Source: Micromonospora sp. U21 | GTDB taxonomy: Bacteria; Actinomycetota; Actinomycetes; Mycobacteriales; Micromonosporaceae | NCBI RefSeq assembly: GCF_018070045.1 | Contig: NZ_JAGPYK010000002.1 | Location: 62,001-126,000 of the forward strand | DNA: 64,000 nucleotides | Reading direction: 5' to 3' | Shown: piece by piece, positions 43,349 to 52,630 of the stretch | How the letters are laid out: each line of letters begins with the position of its first letter | Numbering within the stretch: the stretch's first letter is position 1 | Program-made: the position numbers and the translations under genes | The notes under the pieces: generated by a model | The model's input: the letters and a program-made list of their open reading frames with translations, nothing else | What the model was told of the DNA's origin: nothing | The model's database searches: none

Positions 43349-44011
43349 TCAGCTGGAGTAGCCGCGCTTGGCGACCCAGTCGGCGACGTCCTCGTCGTCC
43401 ATCCAGTAGTCCTTGCTCCGGTCATACGGGTCGGCGATCTTCAGCGTGTCACCGCCGTCCTCGTAACCGACGATGCTCAGGTAGTGCCCACCCGTGTACG
43501 AGTACTGCTTGCCGTTGGTGTCCTCCGCGATACCGGTGATGTTGGCGACCACGGCACGGTTGTCGTCAACCGCCTCCACCACGTCCGTACGCAGCTCCTG
43601 GACCTGTTGCGGCTGGGCCTCGACACCGTCGATCTCCGTGGTCTCGTACCCGCCACCGGTCATCTCGTTGAGCACCCGGGTCGTATCGTCGACCGATTCG
43701 GTGCCATCCGTGGTGGTGCCGAGCTTGTTGGCAACCTCGCGCTGGCTGACGGACTTGCCCTGGGTGGACAAGGCGATGGCGGTTGCCGCCGGCGCACAGT
43801 AGTACTCGGTCTTCTGCCGCTGGTAGTCGTAGTGGAGCAGTTGCTTGTCATCACCCTCCGCTGGCGGCGGGGGCGGCGGCTGCGCCGTGGCGACCGGGGG
43901 GTCTCCCGTGGCCGGCGGCCGTTCCATCGCGACCGCGGGACCTGCGGCAAAACCGCTCGCGATCATGAAACCAGCAATCGACAGCGCGCTCCTGCGGATA
44001 ATCGGGTTCAT
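43349..44011 (-). CDS. Secreted C39-like cysteine peptidase family protein
   Basis: A 220-aa exported protein with a signal peptide (about 1-28, PAVAM), a Pro-rich linker (TAQPPPPPPAEG) and a Peptidase_C39_2 domain. A plausible triad is Cys-72 (TEYYCAPAATAIAL), His-176 (YTGGHYLSIVGY) and Asp-194 (KIADPYD). These extracellular papain-like proteins are widespread in actinomycetes and mostly uncharacterised. It lies downstream of the poly-glutamate-type operon on the same strand but beyond a hairpin, so it is probably transcribed separately. Confidence 0.85.
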   Translation of the reverse strand: MNPIIRRSALSIAGFMIASGFAAGPAVAMERPPATGDPPVATAQPPPPPPAEGDDKQLLHYDYQRQKTEYYCAPAATAIALSTQGKSVSQREVANKLGTTTDGTESVDDTTRVLNEMTGGGYETTEIDGVEAQPQQVQELRTDVVEAVDDNRAVVANITGIAEDTNGKQYSYTGGHYLSIVGYEDGGDTLKIADPYDRSKDYWMDDEDVADWVAKRGYSS

Positions 44012-44185
44012 CGTGAAGCTCCCATCGAATCGGCTTCCCGGCCTTGCGCCTACCGATTACCCGAGCCAGTTTTCGGATAACGCTGCTGGCGGGCCCGCAT
44101 AGGAGGAGGATGAGCCGCACTTCGGGTTCCGGCATCGCCGGCGCCGGTGAAATCGGCCCCGATGTCCCTCCATGGCACGCACGCG

Positions 44186-44227
44186 GGCCGTCCACCTGTG
44201 ATACACACGCATACCAGGTGGACGGCC
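44186..44227. terminator. Hairpin after the NlpC/P60 gene
   Basis: The 12-bp perfect stem GGCCGTCCACCT (44186-44197) with AGGTGGACGGCC (44216-44227) and an 18-nt loop lies 70-110 bp past the stop of the minus-strand NlpC/P60 gene, in the 284-bp gap before the C39-like gene. Confidence 0.65.
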
Positions 44228-44295
44228 ACCCTGGGGCCCACATCGACCCGCGGTCTGCCCGCCGTGCGGACCCTACCGACACTCGGCGGGTGGGA

Positions 44296-45351
44296 TCAGA
44301 GCCGGCGGGCGGTGAGCCACCGGTCCGGCCAGTAGCCGATCCCGTCGAGCAGTGGAGCACCGGAGAGGTCGCCCATCGTCGGACCGTCCGTCTGGGACCG
44401 GCTGGAGACGAACCGGTGGTGTCCGCCGTCGTCGACACCCAGGTAGATGCCCGAGTGGTCGATCTGGGCGTTGGGCACCGGCTGGGCGTTGAAGAACAGC
44501 AGGTCACCGGGGAGCAGGCGCTCCATCCCCCGGGCACGCTGGCCGGAATTGGGCATCAACTGGACCCCCGGGCCGAACTGTGCCATCGCGTACGCCCGGC
44601 GGGGCAGGCCCTCACCGGGTGTGTTGGTGCCTCGAAGGGGATAGTTGAGTCGATGGCCGTACACCATCCGCAGGTAGCCGGAGCAGTCCAGGGCCAGGAC
44701 GCGGCTCGGGTCGGGCACTACGGCCTTGCCGTCCGGAAAGGACCACGGCAGGCCCAGATAGTCGTAGAAGTCGGAGCGCTCCGCGCGGCCATCGGGATCT
44801 TCCGGGTCGGGCGGCCCGAACGAGGCGTCACCGGAATACTGCTGTCCCTGGTTGTCCCTCTTCACCGGCGCTCCGGTGACGTACTCGAACGCGATCGCCA
44901 GCACGTCCGGTGAGCGGTCCGCCCGGGCCGCGGCGAGCCATTCGGTGAACCACAGCTCCCGCTCGGCGCCCGCGCGCCAGCTCTGCGGTGCGAGCCGGAC
45001 CCACACGTCGGTCTCGATCTTCGCATCGGTGTATTGCGGTTCCTCGAACGTCCGGGACGGACCGTAGAGGTGCACGGTGCGCGCGCCGTCGGTCATGACG
45101 GCCACGGGCTGGCCGGAGGAGTCGGTGATCTCGGTGCGATCCGGTTTCGACAGGCGCTGGTAGATGTAGCCGGAGGCGCCGCGGGGCTGCTCGTCACCGG
45201 ACGCCTTCGCCCCGCCCAGGGTCAGCACCGGCTGGTCGGCCGGCGACGGTCGTACCACCACGTAGGTCAACGTGCTCGCGGCGATCAGCAGCACGAATCC
45301 GGCGATGGTCAGCAGTACGGTCGGCCTGGGGAGGTGTTTCCGGAACTTCAT
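44296..45351 (-). CDS. Membrane-anchored NlpC/P60-type peptidase
   Basis: A 351-aa protein with a short cytosolic N-terminus, one membrane helix (about 11-33) and an extracytoplasmic part. The NlpC/P60 catalytic Cys-223 lies in LALDCSGYLRMVYG and His-299 in QIDHSGIYLGV; GDLLFFN precedes it as in the family. NlpC/P60 enzymes cleave gamma-D-Glu-containing peptide bonds in cell wall, and in Bacillus PgdS they cut poly-gamma-glutamate. Being 36 bp downstream of pgsC, it may trim or release the polymer. ATG 45351 is used because AAGGGAGAAG precedes it. Confidence 0.85.
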   Translation of the reverse strand: MKFRKHLPRPTVLLTIAGFVLLIAASTLTYVVVRPSPADQPVLTLGGAKASGDEQPRGASGYIYQRLSKPDRTEITDSSGQPVAVMTDGARTVHLYGPSRTFEEPQYTDAKIETDVWVRLAPQSWRAGAERELWFTEWLAAARADRSPDVLAIAFEYVTGAPVKRDNQGQQYSGDASFGPPDPEDPDGRAERSDFYDYLGLPWSFPDGKAVVPDPSRVLALDCSGYLRMVYGHRLNYPLRGTNTPGEGLPRRAYAMAQFGPGVQLMPNSGQRARGMERLLPGDLLFFNAQPVPNAQIDHSGIYLGVDDGGHHRFVSSRSQTDGPTMGDLSGAPLLDGIGYWPDRWLTARRL

Positions 45352-45387
45352 GCCCGCTTCTCCCTTCACGACGGGGCTTCTGAGCGC

Positions 45388-45876
45388 TCACGTCACCGGC
45401 ACGAAGCCGGCGACGACACCGCTGAAGGCGATACCGAACGTGATCGCGGTCACCACGACGGTCGCCAGGATGGTGGCCCGTGGCGGTTGACGCACGAGCT
45501 GGTACGCGATGAGCCCCGGGATGACGAATCCCAGTGTCTGATGGGCGAACAGCAGCGGCAGGTCACGCTGGACGATGAGGAACAGGGTCAGCTGCAGGAG
45601 AACGCTGACCAGCACGATCGCCGCGAAGAGCCGCTTTCCGTAGAGGATGACCACCCGCTGTATCAGTTTGGCGATGAGGTAGGTGAGGATCGTCGCCCCC
45701 ACCACGACCACGGCTTGCAACTGGTCCTCGATCAGTGTCAACGCGACCCAGCCCGGCGTGATCATTCCGCCGGGCGAGAGGTTGGTGGTCAGGTAGCACA
45801 GCAACGCGAACACCAGTCCGATGCCCAGGCTGGCGGTGGCGAGCTGTGCGCTGAATTCTCCGCCGAAGGTGGTCAT
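45388..45876 (-). CDS. pgsC: Poly-gamma-glutamate biosynthesis membrane protein PgsC/CapC-like
   Basis: A 162-aa protein with four to five hydrophobic helices, the size and layout of PgsC/CapC. LGIGLVFALLCYLTTNLSPGGMITPGWVAL near the N-terminus and HQTLGFVIPGLIAYQLVRQP near residue 115 fit the family. It forms the membrane part of the synthase with PgsB. Its ATG overlaps the pgsB stop (ATGA), so the two are translationally coupled. Confidence 0.88.
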   Translation of the reverse strand: MTTFGGEFSAQLATASLGIGLVFALLCYLTTNLSPGGMITPGWVALTLIEDQLQAVVVVGATILTYLIAKLIQRVVILYGKRLFAAIVLVSVLLQLTLFLIVQRDLPLLFAHQTLGFVIPGLIAYQLVRQPPRATILATVVVTAITFGIAFSGVVAGFVPVT

Positions 45877-47114
45877 CGTTGGATCCTTTCTCCGCTCGGC
45901 GCACGCAGCGTGGCAGCCGACGGTGAACCGTCGTCGCAGGACCAGCCCGGCAGGCTCGCCAGTTGATGGACCAGCACCTCGCCCTGGCCGTGGATGTTCC
46001 CCACCGCGACGATCGACGAGTCGTTCGGCGTCGCCGCCGTCACGCTCTCCAGCAGGCCGGCCGGGTCGGGTTTGCCGCCGAGATCGATGATCCGGTCCTG
46101 GAGTTCCGCCGGGACGGACGTGCGCGCGCTCTTCGTCACCTCGCCGATGAGGATGATGTTCTCCGGGCGTACCCGACCGCTCAACTCGCCCATCTGACCG
46201 TTGCGTTCGATCCGGTCCGGTCGGCAGTTGATCACCATCGTCAGCGGACGGGTGATGAGCTGCTGGCTTTCCAGTTGCTCGATGTTCATGAAGGTGGACT
46301 CGGGATCGTTCGCGGCGAAGATGTTGGCGAACCGGAACCGCTTCGTCCCGTGCATGACCCGCGCCACGGAGAGCACACCCGGGTCCGCGGGCGCCTCCCA
46401 CATGCCCTTCAGCGCACTCCGCCGGTCGACGCCCAGCAGCTCGGCGACGGCCAGCGCGATGGCGACGTTCTCCTTGAAGGTGATCCAGCCGAAGCCCTCC
46501 ATCTCCCGGTCGGTCACCGACTCCGGGTCGACCGAGATGAGGCGGCAGTCGCGACGTTCCGCCTCCTCCTGAATGATCGCCAGCCGTTCCCGTTCGGCGG
46601 TGACGCAGACGCCCCCCTCCGGCATCGACCTGCTCAGCGACCGCGCGACGTCGTCCAGGGTCGGCCCCATCTCCATGAGGTGGTCCTCACGTACGTTGCA
46701 CAGAACTCCGATGTTGGAGCGGATCAGCTTGCTCTGGTTGATCTCCTGCAAAGCCGGCATCACCGCCATGCACTCCATCACCAGGACGTCCGGGTGGTAC
46801 ATGGCGGCGCGGCGGACGATGCCGATCTGCTCGGCCACGTTCGCGATGCCGAACTTGCGGTGCACCGGCTCCTCGCTGGCGTCCGGGAAGATGAACCGAG
46901 CGGCGGTCCCGGTGGTCTTTCCCACCACCAACCGGCCGCCGCCGCGCAGGGCACCGGCGCAGAGCCGGGTGATCGAACTCTTGCCCCGGATGCCGTTGAC
47001 CAGCACCCGGTTCGGGATCCTGTCCAGGTTCCGGTAGTGGTTGCGCTGCTCGACAACCCCGGCGATGAGCAGGGCCGAACAGCAGAGAACGAGAACGAGA
47101 TACAGATATGTCAC
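45873..47114 (-). CDS. pgsB: Poly-gamma-glutamate synthase PgsB/CapB-like ligase
   Basis: A 413-aa Mur-ligase-type amide ligase with one N-terminal membrane helix (about 3-20). The ATP-binding loop is VNGIRGKSSITRL (about 40-51); VVGKTTGTAARFIFPD, ECMAVMPALQ, NVREDHLMEMGPTLDD and FAANDPESTFMNI follow the order seen in Bacillus PgsB, as does VGNIHGQGE near the end. It activates glutamate carboxyl groups with ATP and extends the chain at the membrane. GTG 47114 is preferred because AGAGG lies five bases upstream and the helix then begins at once; ATG 47138 is an alternative. The product could be another gamma-linked polyamide. Confidence 0.9.
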   Translation of the reverse strand: MTYLYLVLVLCCSALLIAGVVEQRNHYRNLDRIPNRVLVNGIRGKSSITRLCAGALRGGGRLVVGKTTGTAARFIFPDASEEPVHRKFGIANVAEQIGIVRRAAMYHPDVLVMECMAVMPALQEINQSKLIRSNIGVLCNVREDHLMEMGPTLDDVARSLSRSMPEGGVCVTAERERLAIIQEEAERRDCRLISVDPESVTDREMEGFGWITFKENVAIALAVAELLGVDRRSALKGMWEAPADPGVLSVARVMHGTKRFRFANIFAANDPESTFMNIEQLESQQLITRPLTMVINCRPDRIERNGQMGELSGRVRPENIILIGEVTKSARTSVPAELQDRIIDLGGKPDPAGLLESVTAATPNDSSIVAVGNIHGQGEVLVHQLASLPGWSCDDGSPSAATLRAPSGERIQR

Positions 47115-47115
47115 G

Positions 47116-49413
47116 TCAACCTCTACCTTCCCGATCATCGGTCTGATCGTCGGCTCGGCCGGTGGCTGGCGGCGCCGGCGCGTCGGCGTCGGACTGCGGG
47201 ACCTCGGGAAGCACGACGGTGCGGTCATCCTCCGTGCCGCGCAGCCGACTGGCACCGCCCAGCCGGTCGGAGCCGGTGTGCCGAACCTGGCGGCAGACCT
47301 CCAGACACATGGCCAACGCCCCGATGTCGTCGTGCCGTTGCGGCGAGATCGGCTCCTCGACCGAACCGTCGCTGATCCGGTCCGCCGCGGTGGCGAGTCG
47401 ACGCAGCGGCCGGGCGAACACGTAGTACTGCCACATCTGGGTGAGCAGCACGATGCCCGTCACGGCACCGGCGACCAGCAGGGTCCACCGCCGCCCGTCG
47501 CTCTCGGGCAGCCGCAATCCGGCCAGATCCTGCTCCACGACGATCGACCATTTCAGCGGAGCCACCGTGTTGGGCTTGTTCAGACCGGCGGCGGCGACGA
47601 GCGCAGGCTCCCCGTCGGGTGTCTCCGCCATCCCCACCGTGCCGCCCTTCAGCGCCTCGCTGGCGGCGACCCGGGCATTGCCCTGCAACGCCTCGAAGGC
47701 GCGGAATCCCTCCGAGTCGAACACCGTGCGCAGATCCTCGTCGACGATCCGGGCCTGCCCGTCCACCGAGCGCAGGACGTCCAACAGGTAGTCGATGTCG
47801 AACTCGCCGACGGTCGCGACACCGTTGTCCGCCACCCGGAACGCGTAGACCACCGGGACGCGGGACGTCTCGCCGTCCAGGTCGATCCCGGTCTCGCCGC
47901 GCAGCGGCTCCTTGCGTAGCGGTTCGCGACCCGCCGAACTGAGCACGGACCCGCCGGGATCCATCAGGTAGAAGGCGCGGAACCGGTTCTTGTCGGCCAG
48001 CTCCTGCTTCAGAGCCGGGGTCATCTGGCTCGGATCCGTGGCTTCGGCGGCCTGGGAGGTACGGGTGACCGTCTGCAGACCGTTGTTCAGGATCTTCCCC
48101 AGCACGGTGCTCGCCCCCTCGGCCTTGCTCTCCTCATCACTGACGAGCTGGTCGGGCAGTGCCGCCTCGGGCTCACGCAGCGTGTACGCAACGGCTGCCG
48201 CCGGCCAGAGCAGAGCCACCACGGTCGCCGCGGCCATACCTTGGACCACGGTCGGCCGCCAACGCCATCGCCACCTGCGCGCGGCGGGAGGCGAGCGATC
48301 CCCGGACGTGAGAGCCAACGCCCGAGCGATGCGGTGCGCCTCCGCGACCCGCAGCGGATACCGCTTGGTCGGAACGGCGCCGCAGGCGTTGTCCTTGGCC
48401 TGCTTTAACAGCGACCGCACCGGGCCGACGAGCGACATCCGCATCAGCAGGAAGCTGGGTACGGCCAGTGCCAGCAGGGTCAGGCCCAGCACGATGCCCT
48501 GGACCGTGGACGTGCCGCCTGTCTCGTCGGCGACGATCAGGGTGGCGACGGTCGCGCCGGTCTCGCCGACCGGGGCGGAGGAGACCACCAACTGCCTGTT
48601 GACCCACTCGGTCACCCTGATCGGGTGACCCTCGTTCGACGTGGACCCGGCCAGTCCCTGGAAGGCCACGGGCAGGTGAACCTCGGGTACGGCGCTGACG
48701 CCCTGCATCAGGGTGCTCTTGCCATCCGGCGTGATGACGAAGACACCCTGCCGGGCCTTGGGGTTGAGCCGCAGCTCGTCCATGTCGAGCGGTTGCGTCG
48801 CGAGCAGGGTCTTTGAGCCGTCCAGGGCGAGGCTGCGGACCAGGGCCGGGCCGTTGGGCGTGGTGATCGGGAAGGTGTCCTTGGCGGGCAACGCCGGCGG
48901 CAGCAGCTCCAGGGGCACGCCCGAGCCGGCGGTCGCCAGCGGCCGACGGGTGGCTGTCTCCACGATCGTGGCCCCGGTCCATTCCGTCCCGTTGGCCACC
49001 ACCTGTTTCAGGAGTTCAGGATCGGGCGTCGTCGGTGACCGGCCGGCGATCCGCTGGTCGAGGTCCTCGACCGAGTGGTTGATGGTCAGCCGCATGCTCG
49101 AGGCGACCTTTGCCACGTTGTCCCGCTGCGACTCGACGACGGCCGGGGGCACACCCCGTTGGCTGTTCACGGCGAACCCGAGCACGATGGCGGCAGCCAG
49201 CACCATGGTCGCCCAGATGTAGACCAGTGACGGCTTGTTGGAGCCCGCCGGAAACCCGGCGGCCGGCAGCTGCTGGTCGAGCGCCCGCCGCCGCCATGGG
49301 ACGACCTGTTCCGGAGGTGGGGTGGGGCCCGCTACCCGAGCGCGTCCGTGGAACCGCCTCCGCCCCGTGCTCTGGTCCGGCGCGGACTCATCGCCTCTGT
49401 TCTCACTCGTCAT
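47116..49413 (-). CDS. Membrane protein with two Cache-like extracellular domains and a HAMP domain
   Basis: A 765-aa protein not recognised as any named family. A disordered N-terminus is followed by TM1 (about 62-83), a first extracytoplasmic domain (84-303), TM2 (305-325), a short cytosolic segment, TM3 (388-411), a second extracytoplasmic domain (412-640), TM4 (642-662) and a HAMP-like linker (FARPLRRLATAADRISDGSVEEPI, to about 710). The two outer domains look like dCache/PAS-type sensor domains and share a layout (VVNGTEWTGATI..., VFVITPDGKSTL versus FYLMDPGGSVL). The acidic tail carries no kinase, cyclase or chemotaxis domain. It ends one base before pgsB. It occupies the place where a PgsA/CapA-type partner might be expected, or it senses the polymer. 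Confidence 0.8.
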   Translation of the reverse strand: MTSENRGDESAPDQSTGRRRFHGRARVAGPTPPPEQVVPWRRRALDQQLPAAGFPAGSNKPSLVYIWATMVLAAAIVLGFAVNSQRGVPPAVVESQRDNVAKVASSMRLTINHSVEDLDQRIAGRSPTTPDPELLKQVVANGTEWTGATIVETATRRPLATAGSGVPLELLPPALPAKDTFPITTPNGPALVRSLALDGSKTLLATQPLDMDELRLNPKARQGVFVITPDGKSTLMQGVSAVPEVHLPVAFQGLAGSTSNEGHPIRVTEWVNRQLVVSSAPVGETGATVATLIVADETGGTSTVQGIVLGLTLLALAVPSFLLMRMSLVGPVRSLLKQAKDNACGAVPTKRYPLRVAEAHRIARALALTSGDRSPPAARRWRWRWRPTVVQGMAAATVVALLWPAAAVAYTLREPEAALPDQLVSDEESKAEGASTVLGKILNNGLQTVTRTSQAAEATDPSQMTPALKQELADKNRFRAFYLMDPGGSVLSSAGREPLRKEPLRGETGIDLDGETSRVPVVYAFRVADNGVATVGEFDIDYLLDVLRSVDGQARIVDEDLRTVFDSEGFRAFEALQGNARVAASEALKGGTVGMAETPDGEPALVAAAGLNKPNTVAPLKWSIVVEQDLAGLRLPESDGRRWTLLVAGAVTGIVLLTQMWQYYVFARPLRRLATAADRISDGSVEEPISPQRHDDIGALAMCLEVCRQVRHTGSDRLGGASRLRGTEDDRTVVLPEVPQSDADAPAPPATGRADDQTDDREGRG

Positions 49414-49537
49414 GGCCACCCCTTTCTTCCGAGGAGATGTGGCGTGGCAGGACCGATCCTCATGGTCCGACCGGGTGGGATGAGTCGCCCTCACCCCACC
49501 GGGATGAACCGAGCGCGAGGTCGGCCGCGGGCGGACG

Positions 49538-51418
49538 TCAGCCCCCTGCCGCGGTACCGTCTCTGCGGCGGTCCGCCGCGCCGAGGAGCTGGTCGCCGTG
49601 GACCTGGATAGCGGTGGAGCCGCTGTCCAGTGCCACGAGCCTCGGGCAGGGATGCTGGAGTGTCACGAAGTCGGCGAGGCGGGTGGCCACCCCCCGGTCC
49701 GCCTCGAGTTCGGAGGGGGCGCCGACCTTCCGGCCGCACTTGCGGGTGATGTCCTGCCCGCTGAAGTGCCCCTGATCGAGTGCCTTAACCGGGCTCATCT
49801 TGTCCACCACCACGCCGACCAGTGCCTGGACGACGTAGTCGGGGATGTGGGAGCCGCCGGCGGCGCCCACCACCAGCCGCAGCTTCCGCCCGTCCTTGTC
49901 CAGCACGATGGTGGGTGCCATCGAGGCGGTGGGCCGCTTCTGTGACTCCTGGACGTTCACCGGCTTGCCCGGCGAGACGGACGACGTGTCGGTGAAGTTG
50001 TTCAGCGCGTTGTTGAGGATCATTCCCCGCGCTTCCAGGTGCGACCCGAAGTGGGTGTTGTTGGTCGTGGTCATGGCCACGGCGTTGCCGTCCGAATCCA
50101 CGATGCTGACGTGGCTCGTCGGGTCACCCACGTCCACCGTGCTGGGGACGGCATCCTTCGGCGGGCCGGCGGGAGGGACGACGCCCGGAGGATCCCCCGG
50201 GGTGATCGGATCGATCGCCTTGTCCGGGTCGAAGAGCGAGAAACGCCGGTCGAGGTAGGCGTTGTCGAGCAGCCCGTCCACGGGCACGTCGTGGAACTTC
50301 GGGTCGCCAACGTACGCCCGGCGGTCGAAGTTCGCCAGACGGCTGACCTCGACCGAGAGATGCAGCCGTTCTCCCGAACCCGGTTTCGTCTTTGCCACCT
50401 GGCCGCGTTCGAGCATCCCGAGCATTTCCAGGACCGTCACACCTCCGAACGCCGCCGGCGCCGACGTGCACACCTTCACGCCGAAGACGTTGCGGCAGAG
50501 TGGTTCCCGCTCGATGGCCTGGTAGTCGGCGAAGTCGTCCGCTGTCATGAGGCTGGGAATCACCACCGGGCCGGCGGTGTTGCCCTTGAGCTTGATCGGG
50601 CCCTTCGCCGCGTGGTGGGCGATCGCGGGAGCGATCGTGCCGTTCGGGTCGTAGAACGCCTCCGCGCCGCCGTCGCGGACCTCGCGCAGCACCTGGGCTA
50701 TCTCCGGGTTCTTCAGCGTCGTCCCCGGCGACTTGGCCCGGTCGCCGTTGCAGTACCGGGGCCGCAGGTCGGGATAGTTGCACCGTTTACGTCCGTTGAA
50801 GCGGTCGTTGACACCGCTGCTCAGGGACTCGGACATCGGAAAGCCATTGGCGGCCAAGCGGATGGCGTCGTCGAAGAGCCGGTCCCAGTCGAGGGTGCCG
50901 TACACGTCGTGCACGTCCTTGAGCACTTTCAGCGTTCCGGGAACGCCGAAGGCGCGCCCGGTCGCCGACACGTCCCAGGGAAAGCGGTCGACGTCCAGCC
51001 TTCTGCTCTCCTCCTCGGTGGGAGTCATGAGGTTCTGCGTCACGGTCCTCGGTGCTGTGGACATTCCGTCGAAGAGGCGTACCGTGCGCTTGTCCGGATC
51101 CCAGTAGTTGATGAGCGTGCCGCCCGCCAGACCGGAGGCGTGTGGCTCCACCACGGCGAGGACGGCCTGCACCGTCACCGCGGCATCGGCAGCGTTGCCG
51201 CCCCTGGCCAGGATCCGGCAGCCGGCCTGGACTGCGAGCGGGTTGGCCGCCGCCACCATGAACTTCGTGCCGACCGCATCGGAATCCCGGCCGCTAGTCA
51301 AATTCGCGCAAGGGTCCGCTGGCGCAGCCTGGGTGTTTCCTGGCTCTTTCGCCAGGACCGTCAACCCGAGCGCCAGTACCAGAGCGGCAGCCAGGAAACG
51401 CAGCTTACGTGCGTGCAT
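49538..51418 (-). CDS. ggt: Gamma-glutamyltranspeptidase, secreted
   Basis: A 626-aa Ntn-hydrolase precursor with a signal peptide (about 1-31, NTQAA). The large-subunit motif NPLAVQAGCRILARGGNAADAAVTVQAVLAVVEPHASGLAGG is intact; the autocleavage/nucleophile Thr is at about 434 in DPTSHVSIVDSDGNAVAMTTT, followed by the Gly-rich oxyanion region (VVGAAGGSHIPDYVVQAL). It hydrolyses or transfers gamma-glutamyl groups outside the cell. As first gene of the operon with pgsB/pgsC it could trim the polymer, hand it to an acceptor (as Bacillus CapD does), or recycle glutamate. ATG 51418 has CCGGAG upstream. The C-terminal 60 residues are unusual. Confidence 0.92.
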   Translation of the reverse strand: MHARKLRFLAAALVLALGLTVLAKEPGNTQAAPADPCANLTSGRDSDAVGTKFMVAAANPLAVQAGCRILARGGNAADAAVTVQAVLAVVEPHASGLAGGTLINYWDPDKRTVRLFDGMSTAPRTVTQNLMTPTEEESRRLDVDRFPWDVSATGRAFGVPGTLKVLKDVHDVYGTLDWDRLFDDAIRLAANGFPMSESLSSGVNDRFNGRKRCNYPDLRPRYCNGDRAKSPGTTLKNPEIAQVLREVRDGGAEAFYDPNGTIAPAIAHHAAKGPIKLKGNTAGPVVIPSLMTADDFADYQAIEREPLCRNVFGVKVCTSAPAAFGGVTVLEMLGMLERGQVAKTKPGSGERLHLSVEVSRLANFDRRAYVGDPKFHDVPVDGLLDNAYLDRRFSLFDPDKAIDPITPGDPPGVVPPAGPPKDAVPSTVDVGDPTSHVSIVDSDGNAVAMTTTNNTHFGSHLEARGMILNNALNNFTDTSSVSPGKPVNVQESQKRPTASMAPTIVLDKDGRKLRLVVGAAGGSHIPDYVVQALVGVVVDKMSPVKALDQGHFSGQDITRKCGRKVGAPSELEADRGVATRLADFVTLQHPCPRLVALDSGSTAIQVHGDQLLGAADRRRDGTAAGG

Positions 51419-51938
51419 ATGACAACTCCGGTTCGATGTGGAAACGGGTGCGTCATGCTCGACCTGCGTTGCTCGTAGGGACCGGCACGCGCGGGTTCGG
51501 TAGGAACTCAGCGTCGGCGGGGCCGGCAGACCCGACATCGGAATCATCTTCGGCGCTGGGATGACGGCGCAGGAGATCACGAAAAGTCGTGGCCCTCGGG
51601 ACTGGCGTGCCGAAGGTGGCGCCGTGGAGTTCGATGGGCCGAGCATTATGTTCCCCATCCACGATGAATCGGGTCGGCTAAAGGGAATGTGGCCGTCGAC
51701 GTCCCGATCAGCGTGTTTGTCCGCCGCGTCTGGTGCCGGATGCTGCGGGCACATATTGTCGGCCGGCAATGAATAGGCCACCGGTCATCGTGCCGTGTTA
51801 GCGTCGGCAAATGAGGGCGCCATGACATGCGCCGCGCCCGGTCGCCCGGTCGTCTCACCGGGCAGCGGGTAACGACCTGCGGTTCGAGCCGTCACATTCG
51901 TCCAACACCCGGCGCGACATCCACCCTGAGGAGGAATC
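51419..51938. other. 520-bp divergent intergenic region
   Basis: Separates ggt (minus) from the DUF6230 gene (plus). It is locally lower in GC (for example around 51640-51680 and 51750-51800), as expected for two promoters. A 71-codon plus-strand frame at 51561 has no recognisable domain or ribosome site and is not called. No RNA gene or repeat was identified. Confidence 0.5.
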
Positions 51939-52550
51939 GTGCAGGATCGGATCGACAACCCGGGTCACACCCGGTGGCGGCGCTCCGCCGCACTGCTGGT
52001 TCCGGTGGCCGTGGTCGCGGGCGCCATCGTGCTCGGCATGGCCAACGGCGCGGTCGCGGCCTCGTTCGCCGTCTCCGGCCAGACGTTCAAGGTGTCCGCG
52101 TCGGAGCTGCAGGGCACCGGCTTCGTCCAGTACGGCGGCGTTGCCCGGGAGGTGGACGGCAAGGAGCACCCGGTTGCGGTCACCGGCATCCGCGAGGCGC
52201 GACTCTACGACCTCTGTCAGTCGGTGAAGACGCCCGGCCTCCCCGTGGTGCTCACCATCAACGCCGGCGGCGGCGGTAGACCCGCCACCGCGAGCGACCT
52301 CTTGATCGACGCCGAGTCGCTCGAGGGTGACGTCGTGTTCAAGAACGTCAACATCGGGCAGGACGCGTCGACCCTGCAAGGCGGTCCGGACGGTGCGCAG
52401 GGTCCCCCGAAGGGCTTCGGTCAGCAGGCCGACGCGGTGACGATCAAAAACCTTCGCCAGGTGGCCCGCTCCACCCAGGCCGGGACGTTCAACCTGACGG
52501 GAATGCGGCTGAAGGTCAACGTGGGCGCCGCCGCGAAGGAATGCTTCTGA
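51939..52550 (+). CDS. DUF6230 family exported protein
   Basis: A 203-aa protein with one hydrophobic N-terminal segment (about 14-40, SAALLVPVAVVAGAIVLGMANGAVAAS) acting as signal or anchor. The rest is beta-rich: FAVSGQTFKVSASELQGTGFVQYGG, then LLIDAESLEGDVVFKNVNIGQDAS. Actinomycete relatives were once annotated as cholesterol esterase without support; function unknown. GTG 51939 has a strong GAGGAGGAA. It is the first of three plus-strand genes and is paired, as commonly in actinomycetes, with a DUF6114 gene. Confidence 0.85.
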   Translation: MQDRIDNPGHTRWRRSAALLVPVAVVAGAIVLGMANGAVAASFAVSGQTFKVSASELQGTGFVQYGGVAREVDGKEHPVAVTGIREARLYDLCQSVKTPGLPVVLTINAGGGGRPATASDLLIDAESLEGDVVFKNVNIGQDASTLQGGPDGAQGPPKGFGQQADAVTIKNLRQVARSTQAGTFNLTGMRLKVNVGAAAKECF

Positions 52551-52630
52551 GCTGACCACCGGAGTCCGCGGGAGGGCTTGGCGGCTCCGTGCCGGCCCTC
52601 AATTTTCCCTTCTCCGGCAGGAGGCCATGC

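Noticed and set aside
51561-51776. A 71-codon plus-strand frame in the divergent region
   Set aside because: No ribosome site, no domain, and it spans the lower-GC promoter area of two divergent genes.
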